Source: an uncultured Desulfovibrio sp.
GTDB lineage: Bacteria; Desulfobacterota; Desulfovibrionia; Desulfovibrionales; Desulfovibrionaceae
Length of the DNA: 50,108 nucleotides
Reading direction: 5' to 3'
Assembly: GCA_947038175.1 (NCBI GenBank)
Contig: CAMQVJ010000011.1
Span: 1 to 50,108 of the forward strand
Below are positions 10,201 through 19,200 of this stretch, in pieces. Position 1 is the first letter of the stretch; each line of letters begins with the position of its first letter. Made by a program: the position numbers and the translations under genes. The notes below the pieces were generated by a model. It was not told the DNA's origin, searched no databases, and was given only the letters and a program-made list of their open reading frames with translations.

Positions 10201-11869
10201 CAAGAGGAGGATTTTCATTTCCCTTTGGCGTTCGTGTTCCCCCCGCTTTGATTTCCGCTGGCTTGATTTCCTCTGTTTTGATTTGCTCTGTTTCGATTTC
10301 CTTTGGCTTAGTTTCCTCGCTATTTTGAATAAGTTCTATTTTCAAACTAGGAACTTCAAAACGTGCAAGCCAAAAAAGATTATTGACATCACCTGTTACG
10401 GATATTTTTCCGCTGGCTTGCCCACTCACATTTTGCACATTTGAACTTAATGCAGAAAGATCTCGTATAGAAGCTTCTGCGCTCATATCTACATTGTGTG
10501 AAAAGAACAAATTCGTTTTCGCTGTGATATTTTTTGATTCAAAATAAATATTATCTGATTTGATATATGGGTACTGATTTTTAGAAAAAACAAAATCAAG
10601 CTCTCCCTTGGATTTTTGTTTTTCCCCGAATAAATCCTTTAAATCTTGGTTAACAAATTCCATAGAATCTGCTGAAAAATCATATTTCACATGTACATTT
10701 CTTGCTTGTGACGCTAATTTTCGGAGATCTATTTCTGAGATTTTTTGCCCATCGGCACGCTTCACACTTTTTTCAAGCTTAAGAATACGAGCTTCGGCGC
10801 TCAACTTAACATCGCCCTTTTCAAGCACATCTTTCATTTTAGGAAAAAGCTGTATATCAGTAGTTGCATAAAGCGGTACAATGCCAATATCTCCCACAAG
10901 AGTACTTGTATCATTCATATAGACATCATCAAAAGCACCCATTTTATATTTCATGGAAAAATCATCAAAGCTACCCACGCCCTCCATATGAAAGGAAACG
11001 TGCGCCTTTTGAGAAATAGGTAAAGAGATTATTTTTTTAAACAAATTGAGCAATGTGCCATTTTCATCATTATAGCGAATACGAGAGCGGACACTTTGCG
11101 ATTTGAAAATATCAAAGGAAGCATCCATAGTAACAGGAACATCGGCTCCTAATTTCAATTCAAGTTCACTTGCAATACGAAATAACGCTTTATCCAAGCT
11201 CGCATTGGCAATAAAACTCACACGTAGGCTTTCTAAAAATTCAGTATTCTTTTCTATAAAATCTGCACTTTTATTTTGCTTTCCATACAAAGTACTAAGT
11301 TCAGTCAAAACATGCGGTTCTATAATTACATCACTTGCGTGTATTTTATTAAATACTATGGTCGGAACATTGGGATGAAACAATAAATCTGCCAAATTCG
11401 TTAGAATTTGATCCACCTGCGGAAACGCATTTTCCCCTGAATCTTCTTCTAAAATAGGTTCTGGCGGATTAGGGAAAATAATATGTGGGATTCTTGAGAG
11501 CTTCGCATTGCTAAGACCAATATCAGGCACCACCACCTGATAACGCAATAAAGAAAAAAAGCGACTTGATAAAACAAGGTTCTCAATATGAGCAAATTTA
11601 CCACTTACATCATTCAAGTCAAGACCTTGTACTTGAACGGAAAAGGGTAAGGCAAGCTCAAGTTTTTCAATATCCACATTTAATGCATAGGCAGACAATT
11701 CTGTATTTATATACTCTTGCCCCATTTCACGAATATAATTTTCAGCAAAATCAAAGCGTAAAACAAGAAAAAGTATACTCAAAAGCACAAGGATAGAAGC
11801 AAGGGATATAAAAACAGTAAGCGCAAAGATGCGTAATATTTTTCTTATTTTTACTATATATGTATTCAT
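7217..11869 (-). CDS. tamB: Translocation and assembly module inner-membrane protein TamB
   Basis: A 1550-residue AsmA-like protein with an N-terminal signal anchor (about 12-35, FALTVFISLASILVLLSILFL). A very long beta-rich region follows, ending in the conserved TamB (DUF490) domain: GTVNSPQLGLTSTPYLPEDEILARILF, then LGKYLTKKIYLGVEQG and a final EWRLDY. Family role: with TamA it spans the periplasm, helping surface protein assembly and phospholipid transport to the outer membrane. It exceeds E. coli TamB (1259) because of charged low-complexity linkers, for example repeats of K-x-x-E-I (about residues 515-545) and an Asp/Ala run near the C terminus. Its start codon overlaps the tamA stop by one base, so translation is probably coupled. 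Confidence 0.92.
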   Translation of the reverse strand: MNTYIVKIRKILRIFALTVFISLASILVLLSILFLVLRFDFAENYIREMGQEYINTELSAYALNVDIEKLELALPFSVQVQGLDLNDVSGKFAHIENLVLSSRFFSLLRYQVVVPDIGLSNAKLSRIPHIIFPNPPEPILEEDSGENAFPQVDQILTNLADLLFHPNVPTIVFNKIHASDVIIEPHVLTELSTLYGKQNKSADFIEKNTEFLESLRVSFIANASLDKALFRIASELELKLGADVPVTMDASFDIFKSQSVRSRIRYNDENGTLLNLFKKIISLPISQKAHVSFHMEGVGSFDDFSMKYKMGAFDDVYMNDTSTLVGDIGIVPLYATTDIQLFPKMKDVLEKGDVKLSAEARILKLEKSVKRADGQKISEIDLRKLASQARNVHVKYDFSADSMEFVNQDLKDLFGEKQKSKGELDFVFSKNQYPYIKSDNIYFESKNITAKTNLFFSHNVDMSAEASIRDLSALSSNVQNVSGQASGKISVTGDVNNLFWLARFEVPSLKIELIQNSEETKPKEIETEQIKTEEIKPAEIKAGGTRTPKGNENPPLEDTVEKQNFTLKSFVFEVKSKEQDSNIEQRRALIAQIKHGEENTILGNTETLHAPQASNGQSSKETSEKLSHSLDEGEKGKKVPTAYELQVNNLFRLFYQNKRTPSPFLVNMTANYNDNPVNFYSQVRLSPELLGVNSGKSRDFEIKDILFQGLGAKIKGDMLASWDASSLYSVDLKSMPLLRGNLDASLQNGDVLGKALGLALGADNALLKWNFSVVPNPKQTQEKNTTPVKADKADKTNKVDTADTTNNSGENKIASQNNSLPKVYSGSQEMNLHFSAMGLTYDAYSIKNNSMNLSVKNMWLKPQIKTSLRIENLDLNSNKSKDFRFDAHGSLLDLKMKTSMQGDVSAFFEGVIGIDRSRKDIFLDMYKLEIKHAATKTDIRLKQKGQLRLSDEEFLANKIHVMIAPRGEAQLNGVLRAEHVALDGWWKNIDLQYLPFGYDGDLHGRFKFRGTSKKPSGTVDIGFRDLKGEGYPPISLNLNGAIIAGQNLHKLALGLTIIDKNTTVKGAEIKLQIPMESEPRLRIAKDLPLEGSVKYNGAIETLWQYLPLDGRKLIGHLFVDGKVYGTIQEPFVELEADLENARYEDIILGILLTKMNAKFHLAPYGQGTLMFSASDNATGSMNVKGDIIVPWLSYGRYEAPVKIAGELPTARERNAIKLWEKSIAVLDLTSSIQSFQPLQRNDVYLTLSGDLAINGMLVDPSVTGVFKVDKGEVNLSNIQSTSSIPTLNIVDEITRKRKARQANTGSLDISLLIAKNFYVLGPGIDTQWKGNLKIEGKTSSPSVSGKIQAVEGRMSLLGKKFSLVKGDAIFDGSMPIVPILDIQLGYQAQEINAKIELTGTVNSPQLGLTSTPYLPEDEILARILFFSSVSELSAYEKIRLATTIASLAGFNLTSGITNIGTKLFGLDVIRINSDDSNATGADANADADAENISVELGKYLTKKIYLGVEQGVIEQETVGITNIEINNNLSFGAKAGTEESEVNFEWRLDY
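7404..7427. repeat. Hexanucleotide repeat within tamB
   Basis: Four consecutive 6-bp units (GCATCG three times, GCATTC once) encode an Asp/Ala dipeptide run near the TamB C terminus. Unit-number change would stay in frame. Confidence 0.8.
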
Positions 11870-14091
11870 TAGAATGCCTGCCCAATACTTATATACATCT
11901 GAAAATCTGTGAAGGATTTTTTAGAATGCTGGTTAGGCCCCGTAAGAGGGACGGCAATATCAAAGCGAACAGGCCCAACGGGGGTGATATAGCGCAAGCC
12001 AATCCCTGCACCCCATGCAAGTTTTTGCCCCCACTCAGGCGTGGTTTCATCATAAACCATACCCGCATCAATAAATGGCACTATGCCTATTTCTTTGGTT
12101 ATTTTAATACGTGTTTCAAAATTCATAAGCGTATAGGAAAGCCCACCAAACGGATCGCCGTCTTTGTCATGTGGCCCTAACTCTTGATAGGAAAAACCAC
12201 GAACAGTTCCTCCGCCACCAAGGAAAAAGTGCTTTGTTCTAGGAATAGAACCCTCTCCAGAGCCTGGCATAACACCAAGCCCCAAACGAAGAGCAAGCAC
12301 GACTCTATCGCTGAGCGTGTGGTAAACAGACGTATCAAACTCCGTTGCCAAGCTATAAAAATCTTCTTCATCATAGCCAAATAAAGGCGATACCCTTACT
12401 AAGCTCACAAAACCTTCTGTGGGATTTTTTTTGTCATTTCTTTTATCATAACGCACCGTATTTACCCATCTAATTGAATTATATGGTAATTCATCATCAT
12501 CATTTTTGGGTTCGACTTTATCCACGTGAATTAGGCTTTCAATCCACCAATCTTTGCGTATTTCACGTTCGAGGCCTACGGCGACATCTATATAATTTTT
12601 TTCATAGGCGTCCGTTTTTTCATAGCCCCCACTCCCCTTTAGAATAAAACTCTGCTTCGGAAATATAAAGGCAGGTTTTTTAAATTCCGCAGAGAAAAGG
12701 GTTTCGTCTTTCATAAGTGGCATACTTAAACGCAAGCGTTCCCCATTGCCAAAAAAGTTTCTGTGTTCCCAAGCGGTATTAATACCAGGGCCTTGATCCG
12801 TTGAATAAAACACAGAACCTGAAAAACTACGAGCCGTTGACTCTTGGACAGCAATAGACACAGGCAAGGAAACAGGGGCTAATGCGTTTTTATTTAGTGC
12901 ATCTTTAGCTAGTCTGTCTTTGCCTAATGCGTCTTTATTTTTTGATTGCTTGTTTATTGCCCGTTTATGTTTGCGTACTTCTTTGCGATAATCGGCATAC
13001 GCCTTTTTATCAAACTTCAAATCAACATTTTGAAACAAGCCCGTTTTCTGCAAAAGGCTTCGATATTCTAATAATTTTCTATCATCCCAAATTTCACCTG
13101 ATTTCCAAGGGCGCAACGCCTCGATATATTTTGAAGAAACCTTTTCATTACCCGCAACAATCACCTTTCCCATAAGGGCAGGAAAGCCTGGATTAATAAA
13201 AACTCTTCCGTCTAAGCTATGTTGATTTTTATTCACTGTATACGCAGATGAAACCACACGAGCTTGCGGAAATCCGTTCTCTCTAAAGCCTTGGGATAAG
13301 CCGTTAACTGCGGTGAGAATATCACTCGCAATGGCCTTATCACCTTTTTCAACCAAAGGGAGACTTTTAGGAAAATCAAAGGTATAGCTCTTCACACGTT
13401 TCTTATATAAAAAGCCTGTTTTCTTTTCTTGATCTAAAAATTCTTTTGGAATGACCGATGTTTGGGCATATTCCATCTTGATAGTATCAACAAGGTATTG
13501 CTGTTTGGGATTGAGATAAATAAAGACGTGATAAGGGTTTGCGTTCTTATCAATCTTAAACGTTGCCGAAGAGGAATAAAAACCAAAAGCCTTCATCACT
13601 TCCACAGCATTGGCACTATCCCCACGTGCTCTGCGCTCTAAGGCGACAAGACTATCCAGTTTTTTATTTTTCAAAAATTCTAACTGACTATTATTTTTCA
13701 ATAACTTAATCATTTTTATTTTAAGAAGGGCTTTTTCTTCCTCTAGCAGAAGCTTCTCATCATTCTTTTCTCTTGGAGATTTTTGTTTATCCGTATCATT
13801 GCTCTCATTGCTCTTTTGTGAAGGAAGCAATTCAAAATCTTCGACAATAAATTCATACGTATAGGTGGGTTCTTGCTGTATATCGTCTTTATTTTTTTTA
13901 GTGTCTTTATCTTCTTTAGCGTCTTTAGCTTTTTTGCTTTCTTTTGCTTCTTCTCTTTTCTGGGATTCTGTTTCTTTTTCTGATACTTGCTCGCTTAACA
14001 AGACACCATCATTTTGAACACGGGCGCACGCATTCAGAAAAAGAAGTGAAAAAATAAAGAGAGAGAATAAGACAAGATGTTTATTACACAT
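11869..14091 (-). CDS. tamA: TamA-like Omp85 outer-membrane protein with a lipoprotein-type signal
   Basis: The 740-residue protein starts with a signal peptide ending in a lipobox (FLNAC-A, about residues 18-23). A Lys/Glu/Asp-rich linker (about 30-120) follows. POTRA-like modules come next (for example GKVIVAGNEKVSSKYIEALRP), then an Omp85 barrel. The barrel includes FFLGGGGTVRGFSYQELGP with the conserved RGF motif and ends in aromatic Phe (YISIGQAF). Adjacent tamB supports TamA over BamA. A Lys/Ala/Leu-rich insert (about residues 375-405) separates POTRA and barrel. E. coli TamA is 577 residues and is not a lipoprotein. The ribosome site is weak: an AAGGA-like stretch is about 30 bases upstream of the ATG. 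Confidence 0.88.
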   Translation of the reverse strand: MCNKHLVLFSLFIFSLLFLNACARVQNDGVLLSEQVSEKETESQKREEAKESKKAKDAKEDKDTKKNKDDIQQEPTYTYEFIVEDFELLPSQKSNESNDTDKQKSPREKNDEKLLLEEEKALLKIKMIKLLKNNSQLEFLKNKKLDSLVALERRARGDSANAVEVMKAFGFYSSSATFKIDKNANPYHVFIYLNPKQQYLVDTIKMEYAQTSVIPKEFLDQEKKTGFLYKKRVKSYTFDFPKSLPLVEKGDKAIASDILTAVNGLSQGFRENGFPQARVVSSAYTVNKNQHSLDGRVFINPGFPALMGKVIVAGNEKVSSKYIEALRPWKSGEIWDDRKLLEYRSLLQKTGLFQNVDLKFDKKAYADYRKEVRKHKRAINKQSKNKDALGKDRLAKDALNKNALAPVSLPVSIAVQESTARSFSGSVFYSTDQGPGINTAWEHRNFFGNGERLRLSMPLMKDETLFSAEFKKPAFIFPKQSFILKGSGGYEKTDAYEKNYIDVAVGLEREIRKDWWIESLIHVDKVEPKNDDDELPYNSIRWVNTVRYDKRNDKKNPTEGFVSLVRVSPLFGYDEEDFYSLATEFDTSVYHTLSDRVVLALRLGLGVMPGSGEGSIPRTKHFFLGGGGTVRGFSYQELGPHDKDGDPFGGLSYTLMNFETRIKITKEIGIVPFIDAGMVYDETTPEWGQKLAWGAGIGLRYITPVGPVRFDIAVPLTGPNQHSKKSFTDFQMYISIGQAF

Positions 14092-14462
14092 ACGTTCACA
14101 TAAATATATTTATATACAGAAGGAGAATCCTTTGAGAACATCAAAAAATTCAATCACAGTGTTAATAAGTATACTCTAAAGCAATATCGAAAACAAGATA
14201 AGAGTTTTCATTATTATTTTTATTTCACAGCTATGTTATTTTACAGAGATTTTATTTTAGCGCTATTTTATTTTAACGTAAAGAATTTCAACTCCGCCCA
14301 ATAGAGCCTGCGTGCTTTTTTCTCAATAAATCTGCTTAATACAAAAGCGAGCTTTCAAACAAATAGAAAGCCCCACAAAAAAAACGCCCACTCAATGGCG
14401 GGCGTTTTATTATAAAGCATTATAAATGCAAGAAGACAGGAATTGAATACGTTCTCATTACT
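14092..14462. other. Intergenic region upstream of tamA
   Basis: No gene is seen. The region holds the terminator of the FecR-domain gene (14377-14408), imperfect direct repeats of ATTTTATTTTA around 14240-14280, and presumably the tamA promoter. Confidence 0.5.
14377..14408 (-). terminator. Intrinsic terminator of the FecR-domain gene
   Basis: A 9-bp stem (AAAACGCCC 14381-14389 with GGGCGTTTT 14400-14408) is followed on the minus strand by an eight-T run. It lies about 55 bases past the stop of the FecR-domain gene. Confidence 0.85.
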
Positions 14463-16571
14463 CTAATTGACGAATGATATATCACCCTTGATATGAGCGT
14501 TATAGTAATCCTCTGCAGTCCCAGTGCCAAAATTTACATTTTCAAAAGTAAACGTGGTACCATTTTCAAACTCGACAACGAGCGAAGTACCGCTTTCAGA
14601 ATACCCTACAGGAGTTCTATCAAAACCTGCACTACTTGTTAGGGTAATTTTGTCGTTACCTGTACCAAAATCAGTAAAAGTAATATTGCCCTCACTGTCA
14701 GCAATATTTATATAAAAAGTATCGTTTCCAGCGCCACCAGTAAGCTCAAGTCTCGCAGAGCCACTAGTATCAAATCCACCCAAAAGAGTGATTGTATCAT
14801 CACCGCCACCGCCATCAATCACTGTTGTGCCACTGGCTAGATTTACTGTATTCGTAATAGTAATGCGGTCGTGACCCAAAGTGTCATTATTCAAGCCGTT
14901 AACGGTGGCATTATTAGAATCTCCGTATATTTTCCCGCCAGCGTTAAGAGTATCAACGGTGATGACATCGTTACCGAATTTAATCGCCCCAAGCGATCCA
15001 CTATCCATACTAACTACGTCACCTATAATTGTACCAGACAGAGAGTCTACAATAATCTTATCATCACCAAAGGTAATAGAACTTGAGCTGTCACCCGTCC
15101 CCTTAATTTCAAAGGCATCCCCCACGATAATAGAATCCGCGCTAACATAACCAACCGTAATGTTATCGTCACCAAACTCGAGAGCAGAAGTATCAGCCCC
15201 TCTATCTATGTTATCGATATCACCAGAGATTTTTGACCCTGCTAAAAGTAATCCCTCAACAGTAATGGTATCTTTTACAAACTGAATGGTACCACTTTCA
15301 ATTGAAAGACTCACACCATCACCATAAATCTCACTCTCACTCACATTCTTAATAGTTATGGTGTCCTGTGCTGTGGTAAGAAAACCACCATTAAATTCTC
15401 CGCTTAATTCTATAAAATCACCCCCGACAGTGCTACCGTTTCCAACAGCATCTTCAGTGATAGTACTAACATTGAACACAGCGCCATTAATATCACTACC
15501 GGAATTCACATCACCTGATATTATTTCACCATCAGGGAAGTCTATCCCATAGTCAGGGTCGAAGCCACCGCCAGTGTCAGGGTCGGAACCATTACCAGAG
15601 CCACCGCTCAAGTCGTCCTCACGGTCATAATCTGTGTCCATGTCTGGCATTTGATTATCGACCACATAGCCAGAATCGTTATAATCGTCAGAATCGTTTT
15701 CAGCCACAAGGCTCTCAGTTAAGAGATCTTCCTGTGAGCCTACAAGGCCAATATCAACAACGTCAACAACAAGACCAGCTTTATCTAAAGCACCAAGCAA
15801 TGCGTCATTGTTTGCATCCGTAGCATCAGCTATAATAACAGTCGTCGTTGTATTAACAGTTGATTCCGTTACAGTATCAGCGGCTTCTACTTTTTCTTGT
15901 GCTTCTTTTGCTTTATCATTAAATCCTGTTTGATCGCTTATAACAAGAGTAGACCAGTCGCCTTGTTCCGCTTCACTCGTAGGAAAATCATTCCCTAAAG
16001 TTGGTGCAAGGCTTTCTATAACACTTTCCATTTGTGCCATGGAATATTTTTGAATTGTCAGTGGGCCCGCGTCCCCTTCTTGCATTTGAATCATTTGCAA
16101 AGGGGTAGATAAGTCAATGCTTTGTCCATCACTATTGGTGACTTTCATTATATGCCCTTCAGCAATAAAAAGCACCACGTGGGTTTCATTTGCGCCATCA
16201 ACGGCGTTTATAAACTCCGTACCACGAATACCAACAGTCGCCCGTGGCGTAACAAGTTCAAACGCTTCAGGGTTCATTTTTACCACTTCGCCAGACACGG
16301 TACGCATGGCACCTTGCGCTAAGTCCATAATAAAAGAGGGGTCTTCCCCTGCTCCAAAATCAAAATCAACAAGTTTAAGTTCGGTATCAGGGGAAAGGCG
16401 GGATTTTGCACCATCACGGAAAATAATATCCGCCGTGGTGTCTGGCCCTGTGATAATGGTATCTGATTCGTAAATACCATCTCCTTCCTGTAATTCAATA
16501 CGTTCGCCTTCACGTTCTACAAAAATAGACCCTGTGGTCTTTAGCAATGTGGCATCACTGATATTTGGCAT
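14463..16571 (-). CDS. FecR-domain protein with surface repeats and RTX-like C terminus
   Basis: A 702-residue acidic protein. The N-terminal region (about 1-170) contains a FecR fold (EGDGIYESDTIITGP, TPRATVGIRGTEF). A linker with a Gly/Asp-rich stretch (about 300-345) follows. Then come about five repeats of around 40 residues built on the pattern GD-I-x-F-G-D-D-x-I-T-V (about 350-570). Near the C terminus are GGGGDDTI and GGAGNDTF, which resemble calcium-binding RTX nonapeptides. There is no signal peptide. Together these suggest an extracellular protein exported by type I secretion, but no ABC/MFP genes are in the window. The start has GAGG 9-10 bases upstream. It has its own terminator, separate from tamA-tamB. 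Confidence 0.75.
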   Translation of the reverse strand: MPNISDATLLKTTGSIFVEREGERIELQEGDGIYESDTIITGPDTTADIIFRDGAKSRLSPDTELKLVDFDFGAGEDPSFIMDLAQGAMRTVSGEVVKMNPEAFELVTPRATVGIRGTEFINAVDGANETHVVLFIAEGHIMKVTNSDGQSIDLSTPLQMIQMQEGDAGPLTIQKYSMAQMESVIESLAPTLGNDFPTSEAEQGDWSTLVISDQTGFNDKAKEAQEKVEAADTVTESTVNTTTTVIIADATDANNDALLGALDKAGLVVDVVDIGLVGSQEDLLTESLVAENDSDDYNDSGYVVDNQMPDMDTDYDREDDLSGGSGNGSDPDTGGGFDPDYGIDFPDGEIISGDVNSGSDINGAVFNVSTITEDAVGNGSTVGGDFIELSGEFNGGFLTTAQDTITIKNVSESEIYGDGVSLSIESGTIQFVKDTITVEGLLLAGSKISGDIDNIDRGADTSALEFGDDNITVGYVSADSIIVGDAFEIKGTGDSSSSITFGDDKIIVDSLSGTIIGDVVSMDSGSLGAIKFGNDVITVDTLNAGGKIYGDSNNATVNGLNNDTLGHDRITITNTVNLASGTTVIDGGGGDDTITLLGGFDTSGSARLELTGGAGNDTFYINIADSEGNITFTDFGTGNDKITLTSSAGFDRTPVGYSESGTSLVVEFENGTTFTFENVNFGTGTAEDYYNAHIKGDISFVN

Positions 16572-16876
16572 GGCGATTATCCTCTTTTAATAAAATCGTT
16601 CTATGGGTGTTTAAATAAGAGTTATAAAATTCTATATTTTGATAAGGATAACATATACATTTTATTTCGTCTATCTTATTTGCATCACATAAAAAAAACA
16701 CCCGCATGGGCAGGTGTTTCTTATACTTTTTTGATATATTAATGAATACATTTGAACGGCGTTAATCAATTCCGTTCAACAAATAATGTACTCAGGTTTA
16801 AATTGTCTTAATCTCAAATAAAAATAAACACAATAAACAATCAATAAGGCTAAACAGATACTAAAGCTCTAAAAAC
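16572..16876. other. Intergenic region between the FecR-domain and HD-GYP genes
   Basis: No gene is seen. It holds the HD-GYP gene terminator (16691-16719) and an 8-bp inverted repeat (TTGAACGG 16752-16759 with CCGTTCAA 16772-16779) of unknown role. The promoter of the FecR-domain gene should lie at 16572-16690. Confidence 0.5.
16691..16719 (-). terminator. Intrinsic terminator of the MBL/HD-GYP gene
   Basis: On the minus strand a stem (AAACACC/GGTGTTT, arms 16713-16719 and 16696-16702) runs directly into an eight-T tract. Confidence 0.75.
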
Positions 16877-18907
16877 TTATTCCGAAAAACGATCATGGAT
16901 AGCACGAATAACGTCTTTAATTTCCATAAAAGTGTCTACCACTTCAGGGTCAAAATGTGCCCCTGATTCTTTTTGTATAATCTCAAGAGCGACTTCAACT
17001 GGCATAGGAGACTTATAGCAACGAGTTGAAACCAAAGCATCATACACATCGGCAATAGCTGTAATTCGAGCCTCTAAAGGAATATCTGTACCGCTTAGAG
17101 GAGGCACACTTGAATCGCCTGTATAGCCTTTCCCATTCCACTTTTGATGATGGTGCAAAGCAATATTACGAGCCATAATATCCATAAGTGATGTGGGCTC
17201 TTTAAATAAACTCGCCCCCATGGCACAATGCTTTTGCATTTCAAAAAACTCTTCCGTTGTAAGCTTTCCAGGTTTTTTCAATATAAGGTCAGATACTCCA
17301 ACTTTACCTACATCATGCAACATAGCAGCAAGGCGAAGTGTATCTTTTGTTGTACGAAGCTCTTCAATAGGAATATCATGCTTTTCCGCCCAACAGTTAT
17401 ACACTTCTGCCGCCATCGCTCCCACACGCATAACGTGGTTTGCTGTTTCCGTTGGGTCACGTAAAGAAGACGTCTCAAGCATACGCACAAGCAATTCATT
17501 GGACAAACGGCTACGCTCAATGGAGTCCGCCGCTGTGATTGCTAATTGCTCTAAGTGGTGTTGTGCATCGGCAGTGAACGCAGATGGCTTTCCATTTTTC
17601 AAACTATTAATAAGCTGCAAAACCCCTACAGTCTTATTATTACTACCAATAAGAGGTACTGCAAGTACGGATACTGTGCGATAGCCTGTGCTTTTATCAA
17701 AAGAATCATTAAACGTATAAGGAACATGCACAGGAAGGCGATACACATCTAGAATATTTAATGTTATTCCAGAAATTGCAACATAACCAGCTATTGATTG
17801 TTCATTCTTAGGTATAGTGGAATTAAGGTACGTCATTCTATTTGCAGCAGAACCAGGGAATAAGGTTTCATTTTGTGCATAAGAAAATGCAAGCTTATCA
17901 TCGCTTTCAAGCAAATATATAGTCCCTGCGTCTGCCTGTCCAAGTGAACGAGCTTCCGTAAGCACGCTACCCAGAATAAGACCAGGATCTGCATAACGAG
18001 AAATTTTACGGCTAAAATCACACATTGGGCAATAAGTAGCAGGAAGAACAACATCAAGAGGATGTGTTTCCGTTTCTTTTGTAATACACAAACCTTCACG
18101 TGCTAAAATAGTACGCAAGGGTAAATCAGGATGAGCACGCCAAATATCAGCTACACATTTTTCTAACATAGTATCTGTATAATCAGGGTGGTGATGCGTG
18201 AAGACAACACGCTGTACCTTGGTTTTGAGCACATGCTCCACCCACTGATTCATATTACTATGTCCCCAACCTTTACAGGCGGGATAATCTTCATTTGAAA
18301 AATGAGCATCGGCAAGAATAACGTCTGCACTGCCCATGAACTTTTCTAAAGCCTCTTGCTCTGCTGGGCTTGCGGTCTCCCATTCATGATCACCAGAAAA
18401 GAAGAACGTCCAACCATCAGCCGTAATTTTATACGAAACACAACCATTAGGGTGAGAACATGCGCAGGTTTCAATAAGTGCAGTCCCCACATTGAAACTG
18501 TCACCAACACGAAAATCTTCCACCTTATGTCGATGCCCGATATCTTTCCATGACAAAGGAAAATAACACGTATTAAATATAGTGCAAATCGTATGTGACC
18601 AAGACTCAAACTCCAATTGTGGGCCAAAAATCGAAATATTCCATTCAGGATTATATAGTAAATCAAAGGAAGTTAAGCCATGCACATGATCCCAATGCCT
18701 ATGGGTAAAGAAAAGAGCACACTTCCCACCTTGCTGAGATTTTTGCAATTTCTTACCTAAATCACGAATCCCTGTCCCTGCATCAATTATAATAATATCA
18801 CCAGCATCGGTGCGCACTTCAATACAAGTAGTATTACCACCATAACCGCTGGTGCCACCACCAATTCGAGGAAAAGAGCCCCGTGTGCCCCATAATGTAA
18901 CTTCCAT
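16877..18907 (-). CDS. Metallo-beta-lactamase/GAF/HD-GYP fusion protein
   Basis: The 676-residue protein has three parts. A metallo-beta-lactamase domain (about 1-270) carries THRHWDHVHG, a full HxHxDH zinc motif, plus GDHEW and THHHPDY. A GAF-like domain lies at about 310-470 (VLAVPLIGSNNKTVGVLQLINSL). An HD-GYP domain (about 485-676) carries HDVGK and HHHQKWNGKGYTGD. HD-GYP domains hydrolyse cyclic di-GMP. Here the proline of the GYP signature is threonine, while the metal-binding His/Asp residues look intact. I chose the ATG at 18907, preceded by GAGAAGG, over an upstream ATG at 18982 with no ribosome site. Probable role: cytosolic signal-dependent c-di-GMP phosphodiesterase; the MBL substrate is unknown. 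Confidence 0.85.
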   Translation of the reverse strand: MEVTLWGTRGSFPRIGGGTSGYGGNTTCIEVRTDAGDIIIIDAGTGIRDLGKKLQKSQQGGKCALFFTHRHWDHVHGLTSFDLLYNPEWNISIFGPQLEFESWSHTICTIFNTCYFPLSWKDIGHRHKVEDFRVGDSFNVGTALIETCACSHPNGCVSYKITADGWTFFFSGDHEWETASPAEQEALEKFMGSADVILADAHFSNEDYPACKGWGHSNMNQWVEHVLKTKVQRVVFTHHHPDYTDTMLEKCVADIWRAHPDLPLRTILAREGLCITKETETHPLDVVLPATYCPMCDFSRKISRYADPGLILGSVLTEARSLGQADAGTIYLLESDDKLAFSYAQNETLFPGSAANRMTYLNSTIPKNEQSIAGYVAISGITLNILDVYRLPVHVPYTFNDSFDKSTGYRTVSVLAVPLIGSNNKTVGVLQLINSLKNGKPSAFTADAQHHLEQLAITAADSIERSRLSNELLVRMLETSSLRDPTETANHVMRVGAMAAEVYNCWAEKHDIPIEELRTTKDTLRLAAMLHDVGKVGVSDLILKKPGKLTTEEFFEMQKHCAMGASLFKEPTSLMDIMARNIALHHHQKWNGKGYTGDSSVPPLSGTDIPLEARITAIADVYDALVSTRCYKSPMPVEVALEIIQKESGAHFDPEVVDTFMEIKDVIRAIHDRFSE

Positions 18908-19150
18908 AATATGCCTTCTCAAAAAAAAACAGTTAATAAATATTCGATGTAACACCGTTCCATAAACAAAGAGCTTTGTCAATTAGGAGAGTGGCATCGA
19001 AATAACTGAAGAAAAACGTAAGCCTCACCAAGAAAATACTGAACATATAATAATTTTTGAATATTATTTTCATTTATTATAAATATACTTCATTATTTCA
19101 AGCTCAATTAAGGATAAAAATAAAAATATCAAAATAAATGAATTAAATTA

Positions 19151-19178
19151 TTGACATTGAATTTCAATTTTATATACT
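19151..19178 (+). promoter_or_regulatory. Strong sigma-70 promoter of the DUF2325 gene
   Basis: TTGACA (19151-19156) and TATACT (19173-19178), 16 bases apart, are followed by a GAGGAG ribosome site at 19188-19193, 7 bases before the ATG. Confidence 0.75.
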
Positions 19179-19200
19179 AACAAAAAAGAGGAGCTACAAA

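Noticed and set aside
10034..10444. Plus-strand open frames antisense to tamB
   Set aside because: They have Phe/Leu/Ser-rich shadow composition and lie fully inside a clear TamB reading frame.
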